A stretch of DNA of 64,000 bases from positions 75,389,884-75,453,883 of the forward strand of contig CM043944.1 of assembly GCA_014529385.2 (NCBI GenBank), written 5' to 3'. Below are positions 34,220 to 45,630 of this stretch, piece by piece. The translations under genes were made by a program, and so were the position numbers. Below the pieces are notes generated by a model. It did not search any database and was not told where the DNA came from. It worked only from the letters and a program-made list of their open reading frames with translations. Positions within the stretch are counted from its first letter, which is position 1. Each line of letters begins with the position of its first letter. This stretch comes from Adiantum capillus-veneris. Lineage: Eukaryota > Streptophyta > Polypodiopsida > Polypodiales > Pteridaceae.

Positions 34220-35150
34220 TCTGCATTACACAACATGCTACGTATTTTCTCTTGTATGGTACGCTTCATCCTCTCAACAACACCATTTTGTGGAGGGTTT
34301 TATGGAGCAGTCAACTCTCTTTTGATGCCTTTGGAATCACAAAATTTTTGAAAGGCTTTAGTGACATACTCACTACTATTGTCTGACCTTAGGCAGTTGA
34401 CTTTCTTGCCAGACTGATTCTCCACTAATGCCACAAAATTCTGAAATTTTGAAAGAACTATATCCTTCTTTCTGAGAGAATATACCCACACTTTCCTTGA
34501 GAAGTCGTTAATGAATGTAACAAAGTACAATGAACCTCTCATGGATATGTTAGGCATAGGTCCACACACATCACTATGCACTTCTTCAGTAAGCAAACTG
34601 CCCTCAACATGAGCACATGTTAAACCATCAGGAGGTGCTGAGTTACTTATGGCTATGCGAAAAGTATCCCAAGTTTTTGGCAACATAACTAGCAAGAACA
34701 TTGCTTTGACCGAATCTTCGAAATTGGCTCCCTGCGCAGAAAGCTGACTGAAAATTGTGTTGAACTCATTGAGATGGTTGCACATGGGTGTGTCCTCATC
34801 CATCTTCAAATCAATTAACTTTTTTAGCCAATAAACGTATGATGTTGCACTTTGTGTCTCATACAGGTCACATAACTTCTTCCACAGCTCATAGCTAGTC
34901 TTTTCCATGTTCACATTGAAGTACACATTCTTTGACAAAGTTAGCATGATGGTGGACCTGGCAAGCTCATCCAACTGTTGCCAAGCATACTCATCCATAT
35001 CCTGAGGCTTTATCCCCTTCATCTTTATCGGCCGGATCTGCTTCTTCTGTACTAAGACATTGTAAATTTGTTCCTTCCAAATGGGAAGTTAGTGCCATCT
35101 AACTTCTCAATATTGTTCTCAATATTGAACAAAGAGTTTTCCGATGATGA
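34220..35150 (-). pseudogene. Copia element 1 gag joined to integrase core, with internal deletion
   Basis: The frame 35022-34300 starts within a UBN2-type gag (LDELARSTIMLTLSKNVYF, YWLKKLIDLKMDEDTP, LNEFNTIFSQLSA). At about 34595 it passes in frame straight into the integrase core (VHSDVCGPMP, FVTFINDFSRKVWVYSL, LRSDNSSEYVTKAFQKFC). The zinc knuckle, protease and integrase N-terminus are missing. Further gag N-terminal residues (LDGTNFPFWKEQIYNVL) lie in another frame up to about 35110. The integrase continues to 34220, where the gypsy element interrupts it, and resumes at 26428. Confidence 0.88.
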
Positions 35151-36145
35151 AGCCGTCACTCAACAAGGAACAAAAGCAATAGATCCGTTGCATTAAAGAA
35201 GATGATAGAAAGCTTGAAAATTTTTGGCAGAGTCTCCCTTGCAAAACTGACTTCTGAACCCAAAACAAATGTGTACAATGATTCAAACACTGATCAAATG
35301 GCAAGATAGAATCTCAAAGAACTGTCACTTTCAATGTCTCTAATTTTAGAAGAGTGTCTCTGACCAACTGAACACTGTCAAGCGCATACACATAAAGATG
35401 ACAACAATGCCAACAATGGCGGGGTCAGCAGATGCACACTAACACTGCACTAACCGTATAAACATACATCCTATGTCGATGCCGAAACTATGGGGATGTC
35501 GGGGGCTCGCTCCAAAACCTATATCACCGAAAGGATCTCCACATTTCAGAATCCCCCAGTTCAATAAAACCTTACGACGACCCTGAACAATAGGCTTTGT
35601 ATATTTCCATCACAATACATAAACCGCATAAGATCTTACATCAACCACAGAAACGCTTTTCTGTAATCGTTGCGGCGGTTTGTCTGATTTAACAGACCCT
35701 CAAGAACTTACATCAAATATGCATGTGACAGAGATTGCAGAAAGAGTCTGCAACAAAAACCTGTACGCAGAAGAATCGACGAAGGTAGACCACCCTGCTG
35801 TGCAAAATTTGCAGAAACTTCCTTATGCAAAGTTGTAGACCATGCGAAAACGGTTGGGAATTGCGGGAATGGACATGAAATAAGCTATTTTTACAGGTCA
35901 AAACAGAGCTATAAAAATCTGCAGCTACAAGCAGTTTGAGTGACGTATCTTAAAATTGGTGAAAATTTTGAGAAAACTTTCTTCTGCAAAGTTGAAGAGG
36001 ACGGAAAACTGGTTAGGAATCGCGGGAATCGGCTCGAATGAAGACGTTCTGATAGATCAAAACAGATCTGCAAAAACGTGTTGCAGTTTTTGCTACTTCT
36101 CCGCTTGCTTCCCCGTTGAGCTCCAATGGTACTCCCAATCCCTCT
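35151..36145 (-). other. Copia element 1 untranslated leader
   Basis: About 1 kb between the PBS and the gag start, without long open frames. No separate feature is seen. Confidence 0.6.
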
Positions 36146-36157
36146 GCTTTGATACCA
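36146..36157 (-). other. Copia primer-binding site complementary to initiator tRNA-Met
   Basis: The element strand reads TGGTATCAAAGC, two bases downstream of the LTR end (GCACTTCA, 36160). It differs by one base from the standard copia site TGGTATCAGAGC. Confidence 0.85.
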
Positions 36158-36159
36158 GT

Positions 36160-36212
36160 TGAAGTGCGCGTGCGAGAGCGCGTGTGTGTGCAGCAATGGA
36201 GAAGAGAGGAGA
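36160..36212 (-). repeat. Remnant of copia element 1 5' LTR
   Basis: Matches the inner ~55 bp of the 3' LTR at 22364-22574 (for example gcgagagcg and ggagaagagaggaga). It ends abruptly at about 36212 against copia 2 coding sequence, so roughly 155 bp of the LTR are gone. Confidence 0.8.
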
Positions 36213-36780
36213 GGATTACTCATGTATCTACTCACCACTCCCACTGCAAATGCAATGTCTGTACGTGTGGCGACCATAGCATACATTAAACTGCCAACGG
36301 CTAATGCATTTGGAATCTTGGCCATTTCAGCCCGCATATCATTTGATTTTGGGCTGTCATCTGCACTAAGTTTCACATATGGAGGCAACAGAGTGCCTAT
36401 CGCCTTTCCCCCCTCCATATTGAAATGTTGCAAAACTTTATGGATGTAATCTATCTGAGATAGATAAAGAAGACCTTTGTGTCTATTTTGAAAGATACGC
36501 AAACCAAGAATGTGATTGGCATCACCAAGATCCTTCATGTCAAAGTGTTCACGCAAACTTTGTTGAGAAGCAACGGGGCCTAAAACAATGTGTAAAGTAG
36601 CAAACAATGTGTAAAGTAGCAAGTTTTACGACAGGTGAGAAGATTTCATCAAAGTCAACGCCATGCTTTTGCTTTTACCCCTTTGCAACCAAACGTGCTT
36701 TGTACTTAGGAGAAGCATTTGACGTGTCTTTCTTTTTGTAAATCCATTTACATGGCAAAGCTTTTTGTCCCTTCGGTAGA
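36213..36780 (-). pseudogene. Copia element 2 reverse transcriptase fragment
   Basis: The frame 36622-36216 carries HFDMKDLGDANHILGLRI, YLSQIDYIHKVLQHFNMEGG, TLLPPYVKLS and VVSRYMS, the second half of copia RT. The catalytic YVDD box expected just upstream is missing; at about 36600 there is a short local duplication. Downstream sequence (RNase H) resumes at 22363 after copia element 1. Confidence 0.82.
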
Positions 36781-38240
36781 TCTACCAAATCCATCTATGG
36801 TTCTTCTCCAAGGATTGCATCTCGGAGAGCATTGCTTTGTACCATTTCTTATTGTCATCCCTCTGCATAGCCTCTTTGTAGCAAGAGGGTTCATCACAAT
36901 CGGTAAGTATTACATAGTCCATAGATGGGACATATCTATCAGGAGGTCTAGTCTTCCGAGTAGATCTACGTACCCAATGGTCCATGGCAGGTGTTTCAGC
37001 CTGTACATCATCAAAGACAGCAGGCTGTTCAGCCGGTTGCATTGCATCAATGGGCTGATTTCCTTCATGATCCTGTTCCTCAACTTGTGGTGCATCAATG
37101 GCAACTTCATTTGGCTGATTTTCAGCACCTATTTGCTGATTTTCTGCATTAATATGTTGCTGAACATTGGGCATTCTTGGCTGTCCATAAGGTACATCTT
37201 TCCTAAAAACAACCCGTTTGATTTCCTCAACTCTAGTGGGCTGTTTGTGCATGCAATTCTCATTGAATATGACATCATTGCTGCGTATTATCTTCCTCAA
37301 TGCGGGATCCCATAATCTATACCCCATTTTACCTTCTTCACCATATCCTAGGAAAATATATTTGCTAGACTTTGGACCAAGTTTGCTACGCAATTCACTC
37401 CGGATGTAAACATATGATGCGCAGCCAAACACTCTCAAATGTGCATATGAGGGTGGTGACCACACCCAAAGTCTTATTTGGTGACTGATTGATCGAGTGA
37501 ACATTTGCTTGCACAACTTCTACCCAAAACCCATTGGGTAGCGCAACATGTGACAACATACTCCGAACCTTCTCTACAATGCTCCGGTTTAGTCTTTCTA
37601 CAACTCCATTAAGGGTTAAAAGGAGCAAGGAGCTCTCTTTTAATACCCTTTGTGTCACAAAAGTCCTTGACAGCTTTTGACACACACTCCCCCCCATTGT
37701 TTGAGCGCAAAGACTTAAGCTTCTTGCCAGTCTGATTCTCTACATATGTAAGGAACTTTTTAAACGTATCCAATACATCACTGGATATACCCACACCTTG
37801 CGAGTCGCGTCATCAATGAAGGAAACAAAATACTTCTTTCCTCCTAATGACAATTATGGCATTTCACATACATCAGAGTGTACTAACTCTAACTGTGAAG
37901 ACTTAGTACAAAGAGATTTATTGTGCGGTGTTTGAGCGTGCTTACCATAAATAGAATGCTCACAATGAGTAAAATCAACATACCTCAAACACGACAAATA
38001 ACAAGAACAAGAAAGAGTTTGCATTCCCCTTTTACTCATGTGTCCCAACCGGCCATGCCACAAAGAAACACGTGGGTGCTCGGTTACGGTGACAACATGG
38101 TCACTCACACTAGATACAAATAAAGGATATAAGATGTCACTTTTAGAACCCTTAGCAACAATCCTAGAACCATTATATTTTCCATTTTCTATCGCCAAAA
38201 GTAGTGTGGTAGCCAACATCATTGAGTTGACTTGTACTTA
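36781..38240 (-). pseudogene. Copia element 2 integrase
   Basis: The N-terminal part (38222-37854) has LWHGRLGHMSKRGMQTLS, the GAG-pre-integrase region, and SQLELVHSDVC. The core appears in broken frames at 37794-37395 (LRSNNGGECVSKAVKDFCD, GVVERLNRSIVEKVRSML). The C-terminal part is open in 37516-36782, with LRVFGCASYVYI, YIFLGYGEEGKMGYRLWD, IIRSNDVIFNE and the RT lead-in DRYVPSMDYVILTDCDEPS. It belongs to the same copia lineage as element 1, but the frames are more decayed. Confidence 0.85.
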
Positions 38241-39150
38241 TCAAACTCTTCTTCAATTGTGGTACATGTCATATATATTGCAACATAAAAACCATACCAT
38301 CAGCAAAGGATAAATGCACACTACCAATACCTGCAATGTCATAGTCATGATTGTCCCCCAAGTGGACAGTGCCATGCCTTCCACCTTTACAGTGGAAAAA
38401 CCATTCCCTATGAGGTGTAAGATGAAAAGAGGCTCCGGAATCAAGAATCCAAGTATGCATGTCATCTTCAGAGCCAGTGACTAAAGAACCTGCATCCACA
38501 GAAGAAACATCAAGAACATCAGTGCTACTGTCACTGTCACAGTTACTAGCAACATCGATTTCTTCACTTTTCACTGAGCTCTTCTTTGCATTTCCTTTAT
38601 TTTTTGCATCAGATTCAGCATCTTTGTTCCTCTCTTTCTTCCACTCATAGCATTCACGCTTGTTGTGGCCTTTTTCCACAATGATGGCATTCTACATCCT
38701 TTCTAGCACGAGACTTGCTACTTGCCTTGCCCTTGTGGTAATTCTTTCCCCTCTGCTGGAATCTACCTCTCGTATGCAAAGCATTGGAAGAAGTCATTGT
38801 GATAGTATTCTTCCTGTTCGTCTCTTTCATAAGAAGAGAACTCTCTACATCCAAGTATGTAAGCGTCGTATTCGAATTGCTCAAAGATGTCCGGAAAGTC
38901 CCAACTTTTAGGAAATGTACACATCAAGAAAGTAGCTTTGAATTCGTCATCAATCTCAAATTTCAAATTTGTCAGTTGGCTGAAAATTGAGTTGAACTCA
39001 TTTAGGTGTACTGACATCATCGTACCCTCTTTCATGCAGAGATCGATGAGCTTTTTCAGCCAATACACTTTACTTATTGCACTTTGCTGTGCATAGAGAT
39101 CCCCTAATCTCTGCCACATACCCCATGCTGATGTCTCTTCTTTATAATGT
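38241..39150 (-). pseudogene. Copia element 2 gag and protease
   Basis: The gag UBN2 part (about 39150-38880) has RLGDLYAQQSAISKVYWLKK and VHLNEFNSIFSQL. A knuckle region (VECHHCGK, then KKGHNKRECYEWKKE in another frame) is at about 38700-38640. The aspartic protease follows, with WILDSGASFHLTPHREWF at about 38460-38410; the DSGA triplet is intact. The gag N-terminus is missing because LINE copy D abuts at about 39151. Confidence 0.85.
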
Positions 39151-39159
39151 CCTAGTCTC

Positions 39160-42100
39160 GATCCGCAGCTGGTGTGAAGATGTGCGTATCTGGTGTGAAG
39201 ATGTGCGTATCTGGCCAATAGCACATCGTATCCCATGAGACAAGTGAGTGTCCCATGTATCTGGGCCTCGTCACAAAACCGTCCCCTGTAAGCTGGAGAA
39301 GATGCTCTCTGTAGAAAGCCATCTTCGTGCCTAGCTCCTGTGCTGGCTGTATCCATGTCCTCTTGATGTCTAGCTGAGCCGGGTCCTGTCGGATGAGCCT
39401 GGTGATCTCGGATTGTGTAAGAGTTGGAGAGGGTGCCTCTAATGAGTACTGGAAGGGGGGGCAATCTGTCTATGCTGAACCCATGCGCCTGAAACCATGA
39501 TGTCATTTCACCATACCGGCATGCTGTATCTCCCTGCATGGCTACCTGTCGAGAGGACTCAAGTGCAAGGCGGACATATCTGTCTCTGGGAAGTTCCCAC
39601 ATGCGGTGTTTGAAGGCAACAGATCTGGTAAGCGCCTCGACTACTAGTGGGGGAGCAGCTAGCTCTGCTCAGATAATGGCACGCGGTACTGAAGCCTTGG
39701 CTCTAATGAGCCGCGAGATCATAGAGACCAAAGGCTTCTCCATGTCCCCCCACCCATCAGTGCGACCTGTCCTCCCGTGATGATCCAATGAAGGTCCCCA
39801 TATCTCAGCTCCATAGAGCAATGCAGACTCCACTAAAGTGTCAAATAGCTAGACCTTCGTCTGAGGCTCCTAAAACTGAACTTGTGAACACATCCTCTCC
39901 AATCTGCCCAATGCTGCATGGGCTCTGGTCAATCTAGTCTCTGCTACTCTCCTCAGTGAAAATGCTGGTCCACTAAAAACCACTCCAAGGTAAGTGTAAG
40001 CATCTGTATACTCCACAGTCTCCTGGCCGTATGTGAATGCGGGCGTTGACCTCCTGATCCATTGTGGGGTGGTATTAAATACCGTGACCTTGGTTTTACC
40101 AAGGTTGACAGACAAACCACTTTCGTGAGCAAATCTATGCAGAGCATCCAAGTGACGTTGCATCCCCTCTGGAGAGTCGGAAATCAACACAATATCATCA
40201 GCATAGAGCAATAGTGGAATCCATGTCCCTGCCAGCTATGCACCTCTATCACCATCTCTCTCAATGTAGTCAGCAACCTCATCCACATACATACCAAATA
40301 GAGTAGGAGAGAGCGGGCAGCCTTGCTTCACACGAATAGTGGAGTGAACCGGTGCGGACAAACCCTCTAAGGTGCGTACCTGCCCCACTAGTGACCTGTA
40401 CAATGCCATGATCCCCCAAATGAGCTCTGTGGGTGCTCCCATCTCCTGTAATCTGCGCATCAATATAGCTCTGGGTATTGTGTCAAATGCTTTGCGGAAG
40501 TCCACAAAGCTACACTAGATTTGTCTCCCATGTGATCTGCCCTCCTCAATGATGGCTCTGAGTGTCAAGATATGGTCAAGAGTAGAAAAGCCTCTCCTGA
40601 AACCTGCCTGCCCAGCTGCACGTATCCCTTCCTTCTCTGCCCATCTACTCAGCTGTTGCTCAAGAATGGATGCGTACAACCGTGCCAATGTGTGTCCAAT
40701 CATGATAGTGCGATAATTCCTAGGCTCCATAGGGTCTCCTGACTAGATGATGGGTACAATCGTAGAAAGACTCCAAGTATCAGGTAAGCCCTCACACATG
40801 GCATGGTTAAACATAACTGCTAGAAGCTCTGCTAGTAGATCTCTGGCATGCATGAAATGCTCAGCTACTAAGCCATCATGATCATATGCTCTCCCAGTCC
40901 TCATCCTGTCAATGGCCTTCCTCACCATCTCAGCGGTGAAAAAAGCACTTGTGTGTGGGCATGGATCAGGGGGGTCGGGGAGGGGCGGCTGTTCGGAAAC
41001 TGTGTACAAAGATGATGCATACTAGCCCCAAGTCTTTGTAGAGGTAATGGCAGGGGGGGGGGATTGCTCATGAAAGAGCCGCGACGCCTCACGTGAGTCC
41101 TGACTCAAGAATAGCTGGTAAAGATCCTGCTCTAGTCGAGCCAAAAATGCCCTTTTCTTCCGCCGCACTAGGCGTCGGAAGTCAATCTGTGACTGCCTGT
41201 GAGTGATGTCTCCCAAAAGCACCTCCCTCTGAAGTCTAGCTCTAGTCTCGCGGCATTCCGTATCATACCAGCTGTTCTGGGGCATGCTCCCAGAACGGTG
41301 TCTTTGCTCAGGCTGAGTGTGTGGGTATGCCTCTGCTGCTGCATCATGTAAAGTCTGTGTTGGTATAGTAGTAAGCTCCTCCAGAGGTCGTCCTGGCTCC
41401 TTAGTGCACAAGCGTCTGTATATCCCATCTATGTATACAGAGTCCGTCTCCCGCATGAAGGTGTAGCGAGTAGGGGCAGCTGCCCGTGGCCTGTGTGCTA
41501 CACTGAACTGGAAAGGGATGGTCAGTGAGACAAGAGCACGATCCACTGCCACCCCAACAGGTCTTGGGCCAACAGTGAGATCCTGGATACTAGAGATGAG
41601 GCTTGGCTGTGCCATGACATAATCCACTGTGCTGGCTCTGTGTCTGTGTGGAAAGCATGTGAAACCTCTCGCAGCGGGAAATCTCTGTAGGCCATTCAAG
41701 ATGGCCAATCCATGTGCAGTCCCCATGTCTATCAAGTGCCATCCATATTCAGTATATTCCCCATCCTGCGATAGTCGAGATAGGTCTGTCTCTACCACAT
41801 CCAACTCTCTCAACATCTCCTCTGAGGTATCATAAAACACTGTCTGATGATGGGCAGTCCTAGCATTGAAGTCCCCTAGAATGATAATGTCACCATCTCT
41901 AGAGAACTCCCATATGTCAATTTGTCATCATCCAAGATAGAAAAGGGGGATTGTCCTTTAGGTGGTGCATATACTGACGTACTCAGGGAAAGTAGCAAAT
42001 AGCCATGTAAAGATATCTGCCTGTCTCTGCTCTCAATCTCACCCACTTGTACCTCGCTTGCTCATCCCTGCGAGCTATATGTATCAATGGCTGCAGCTCC

Positions 42101-42351
42101 TCCCTGAATAACATTGCCACTCCTCCCGAGCCCTGCCCTCTGTGCTCCGATTGTGTCTCCTGTATACAGGCTGTCTCCCATCTGTATCCATTAATGTGAG
42201 GCATAGACTGCCCAGTGGCCTGATGCGTCTCAGAGTAGAAGATGATGTCTCTCCTGGAAAAACTCTCCTCAAAAGCACCTACATCAAGACGCATAGATCC
42301 ATTACAATTCCAGGTAGCAACTTTGGGTGCAGTCCCATAGGCCTCACATCG
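39160..42351 (-). pseudogene. LINE copy D ORF2, endonuclease and RT, multiple stops
   Basis: The endonuclease is split over 42294-41983 and 41840-41500 (TWNCNGSMRLDVGAF, YSETHQATGQSMPH, a damaged GDFNARTA region, STVDYVMAQPS, VDRALVSLT with His of the final motif changed to Arg). The RT is spread over 41009-39870: YRTIMIGHTLARLYASILEQ, GQAGFRRGFSTLDHI, FRKAFDTIPRA, VKQGCPLSPTLFGMYVDE and the catalytic YADDIVLISDS (about 40180-40211). The thumb at 39602-39160 continues in the same frame into copia gag. Not functional. Confidence 0.88.
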
Positions 42352-42354
42352 TCA

Positions 42355-42494
42355 TGTGGAGCGTCGTTCCAATATCACCACTCTTCCATCTCGGTAAAAG
42401 GCAATCTTGCCGCTCTAATCTCTGGCATTACCTCCTGCATATGAGCGATCTGTGAGAGGGTAAGGTCATCCCTGAGAAAGATACCCGTTTTTTT
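42355..42494 (-). pseudogene. LINE copy D, 3' end of ORF1
   Basis: Codons reading TGIFLRDDLTLSQIAHMQEV, then AFYRDGRVVILERRST and the TGA at 42354-42352. The last 40 or so residues match ORF1 of copies A-C. Near the end the frame runs uninterrupted across the TGA into RCEAYGT and the endonuclease. A small deletion removed part of the REKGK segment. Confidence 0.8.
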
Positions 42495-42496
42495 TA

Positions 42497-42512
42497 AGAG
42501 AGAGAGAGAGAG
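42497..42512. repeat. Short (GA)n tract at the 5' end of LINE copy D
   Basis: About eight GA units between the truncated LINE 5' end and the copia LTR. It could be the remnant of another LINE tail or a pre-existing microsatellite. Confidence 0.8.
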
Positions 42513-42517
42513 CTTTA

Positions 42518-42650
42518 TGTTAGAAGCCCACGATTATGTGTTTGGCTGGGGCTTCTCTTATTGTTTTATAAAAATGAGTAAGTGACTTAGGTTTTTAAGT
42601 GTCCACGCTTATGGACAGATACTAAGGCACAAGGCCTTTATGCCCTAACA
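42518..42650 (-). repeat. LTR-like end of copia element 2 (133 bp, probable 5' LTR)
   Basis: It starts TGTTAG and ends CTAACA, a perfect 6-bp inverted terminus, and aligns along its length with the 3' LTR at 21650-21786. Flanking 5-mers (cttta and ctgcc) do not match, so I cannot prove the insertion ends. No PBS follows, because the adjacent sequence is LINE copy D. Confidence 0.65.
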
Positions 42651-43508
42651 CTGCCATGTTATCAGTTTTTAGGACCTTTGAGTCCTTGGCCAGTTTGTCC
42701 ATAAGTTGGGGTCTTTTAAGTGCCCTAACCCCCTAGGGGTTGCCATGTCACCATCTTATGACAGCAAGTTCTCACTCAATGGGAACATATGCACACTTGC
42801 TCACAAAGATGTGCAAGTTGTCATGATTTCTCATTGAAATTGCAAAACAATTGGAGCTGCAATGAATAGTGTTGTAGAAACTCAGTAAATGTCAAGCATG
42901 AGTCCTTAGTATGGTTATAAGGAGATTTCCAATTTTCATCGATGGTAAAGTCTTGTAAGTTTTTTGTTTTCATGCTTTTCCTATTCAAAGCTCAACATTA
43001 TTGTAGGACTTTGTAATTATTAGGGACCAGAACAAAGAGGTCTTCTTGTGAGAAGGTAGGAGCTAGGTGGCCTGTACAAACTCTTTGCTCTCTCCATGAG
43101 CAACAACCTCACTCGGGGGTTTGCAAAGCTTTTTGAGTTTGGACTTCTCTACGGTTCCCATCCAAAGGGATTGATGGGAGCGGCTTGGTTGTGTAAGGGA
43201 TTAAACCAAGAATTGCTACTTCAACTAATTAACTTGGGTTTAACACTCCTTGAATCTTATGGCGGCTGTCAATGTTGGTGATTTAATGGTAGGCTTGGCT
43301 GGGTTTGCGTCTGCTTTCATGAGTACCTTGTTGGGCTTGAAAGTTTTGCCCTGTAGTCAACCTGGTAGACCTTTTTTTTCCTACTGAAAGCCACTTGATC
43401 TGTGTATCCAAAGCTAGGAGCTACCTAGATGGTCTGGTCTTTATTGAAATAGTAGGACCACCTCTTTTCCTGAATGCTCATATTTGTCCTATATGTTGCT
43501 ATGTTCAG
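42651..43508 (+). other. Last part of the giant intron, no element recognised
   Basis: AT-rich unique-looking sequence ending in the acceptor atgttcag. Short open frames here show no family resemblance. Confidence 0.6.
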
Positions 43509-43622
43509 GTGCTATCTACAGAAAAGAGTCCTGAACCGATCAAAAGGACCAGCAGTTTGGGCACTTCGAGCGCAAACGGACAAACGTGAATATGCACTTG
43601 AAATGAAGAGCGTTTTGGAGAG
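43509..43622 (+). CDS. mnmG: mnmG exon: CYLQKRV segment
   Basis: The 114 nt supply the last base of the Arg codon begun at 1410 and then read [46 protein letters not shown] and [16 protein letters not shown] are near-invariant in plant and bacterial MnmG, in the region beside the FAD site. The donor AG|GTAAGA is canonical. The exon ends two bases into an Arg codon completed at 46897. It marks the right edge of the 42-kb intron. Confidence 0.93.
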
Positions 43623-44979
43623 GTAAGAGATTTTTTTTTTTGGTCTAAACTAATGTCTTCTATTTGGGTGAAATGTTATCCTGAGTTACTATTAGAACCT
43701 TTGCAGTTTTTTCTTATTGTAAATTCTTCAAGACTGTTTTCACTGTATGCTGTATTCATGGCATACTTATCAATGGTTCTTTGTTTACATGTAACTTGGT
43801 GTACGAGCCTCTGATCTTGTTGGCCTAAGGAATCTTATTACCTTGGGTATTGCCTATTATGAGGTAATGTAACTGCATTCTGAGTAGGGACAATCGTAGA
43901 GGTTTGTGCTTTATAGCTTGAAGGTTGTCGGCCTCAAGGAGGGACATACATACTTGTACGTTGTGGGCAAATCATGCTGTCATTATCTTTCCACTCTTTC
44001 CGTTGTTAGGTTCACTGAGGGACACACAACTTGTTTGTTGCATTCATGTCCAACACTCAGGTGATTCTTCAGCTTGGGCAAATCATGCTGTCAGCTATCT
44101 TGAATGTAGTATATTGTGATGGCCATTTGGAGATGCTGGTGTGCCATCGATCACAGCAGCTTGACAAAACCACATTGCTCCTCGCTGCCACTGGCAGCCC
44201 GGAAGTGGGTGACTCCACAGAGTATATAAAGCAGTGGTCACAGGAAATGCAGTTATTAGTCACCTTATTATTGGATAACCATGGCTCGTGCATGGTCACA
44301 GATGCACCAGTTATTTGCTTTTGTCAACCATGCCGATTTTGGCATAGTTGCACAGTTACATCTTATGGACAACTTGTGCCTGCATAACCACATTCTAAGG
44401 CCTTTTTGAGCAAGGATGATCACCAAACAATGTGTGTACATGTTCATGCGGTAAGAGCATTCATATCCAAGGCATACATAACCAAAATGGGGTCCATCTG
44501 ACCTAGGATTAACTCTTTGGCTGAAGTTTCGTCGTTCTCATATTGAGGAACCTGGAGGTACAATTGCCGTGGCAAAGAATCTTAAGCAAGGGACTGTTGC
44601 AGGGAAAATGCTGAGCAAAGGAGTTCTTGACTACCATCCGGCTCATGGATTTTATAAAATTGGCTATCGATACGTTTCTTCAACCCTACTGATCATGGGT
44701 TTATGCCATTGAGCATGCAAAAGGATTATGGAGCAAACTTGAGGGTGGATGTGTCAGTAGTGTTGAAACTGCTATGCTATTAGGGTTGTAAGGCTCTTGA
44801 TGATTGTGATAGGATGTTATGGGTGATCTTGATTTCAGTGACTTCCTTTTGCTGAGTGCCTCTAGCAATGCAGGGTAATTATTTTCGTCGCATTTAAGTA
44901 TGAAGTGCGGAGCATTTCACAATCGATCGGAATGCCTTTGCCATGCTTATGCCAAAGGCCAATGTGTTTGCACGTGAAA

Positions 44980-45595
44980 AAGCTGACTATGGGTTCTTTA
45001 GGCTTGAACAACTAGGAGTGGGGTCAAGAGACAAAGAAGACCTCCAACTCCCAATGCTAAAAATGAAGGCAAGAGAGAATTGTTTACTAGTACTTTCTTC
45101 CAAGGAATGAGTGAGGCAAAGTGTCACAAGACGGGCACCACATGCCAATGGAAAAGAACAAACTGAACAGACCTTTAGCACTTCAACAACTGAACTGAAA
45201 GAGAGAGAGCACATGCGACACGGAGTGGCGGAATTCCACCCCAGAGAGTACTGGCCCCAAACCTTGGCGCCCCTTTCGGTATTCCTTTATATTACTTGAA
45301 CTCGGTACAATGCCGGTACTCACGCTCTGCACCTTCACCCAGAAGAGTGCCAGAGATTGAGCCCTTTGTACATATTTAAAGGCCCTTGGCCTCAAAAGCA
45401 GTTACATGAAAAGCAATAAACTCAAAAGCATCTGGTCCAAAAGTGCTGCACCCAAAAAGCTGCCTACGCGTTTTAAAGACTGCCACGTCAGCACAGTCAG
45501 CGCAAATTGCGGAATTTCATAATGCCGCTACATCATCACAACCAACGCAAATTGTGGAAATCTGTACAGATCTGCCACGTCAACATCTTCTACGC

Positions 45596-45630
<35 letters not shown>

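Larger units (their letters stand above)
22364..36212 (-). mobile_element. Copia element 1, minus strand, carrying three younger insertions
   Basis: The 3' LTR is at 22364-22574 and a partial 5' LTR at 36160-36212. The PBS at 36157-36146 is complementary to initiator tRNA-Met (TGGTATCAAAGC on the element strand). The element sits inside the RT/RNase H of copia element 2. Its own interior is split by a retro-insert (24230-24683), a solo LTR (25109-26280) and a gypsy element (26429-34214). Removing these gives a continuous gag - integrase - RT - RNase H order on the minus strand. The outer part of the 5' LTR and adjoining host element were deleted. Confidence 0.85.
39151..42494 (-). mobile_element. 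LINE copy D, (TC)n-tailed family, truncated at both ends
   Basis: On the minus strand it runs from the last ~40 codons of ORF1 (42494) through the shared-frame TGA (42354-42352) and most of ORF2, to about 39151. There it stops just before the CCHC finger and meets copia gag. The endonuclease, RT and thumb are all present, with about eight stops or shifts. A 21-bp tandem duplication lies at about 39169-39210. The 5' end abuts a short (GA)n tract at 42497-42512. Confidence 0.9.

Noticed and set aside
22896-36622. A single copia element explaining all copia pieces between 21.6 and 39 kb
   Set aside because: RT, integrase C-terminus and gag each occur twice, and LTR fragments of two distinct types are present; two elements, one nested in the other, are needed.
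42518-42650. Clean solo LTR insertion with TSD
   Set aside because: Flanking 5-mers cttta and ctgcc do not match, so I treat it as a probable 5' LTR of copia 2 with rearranged flanks.
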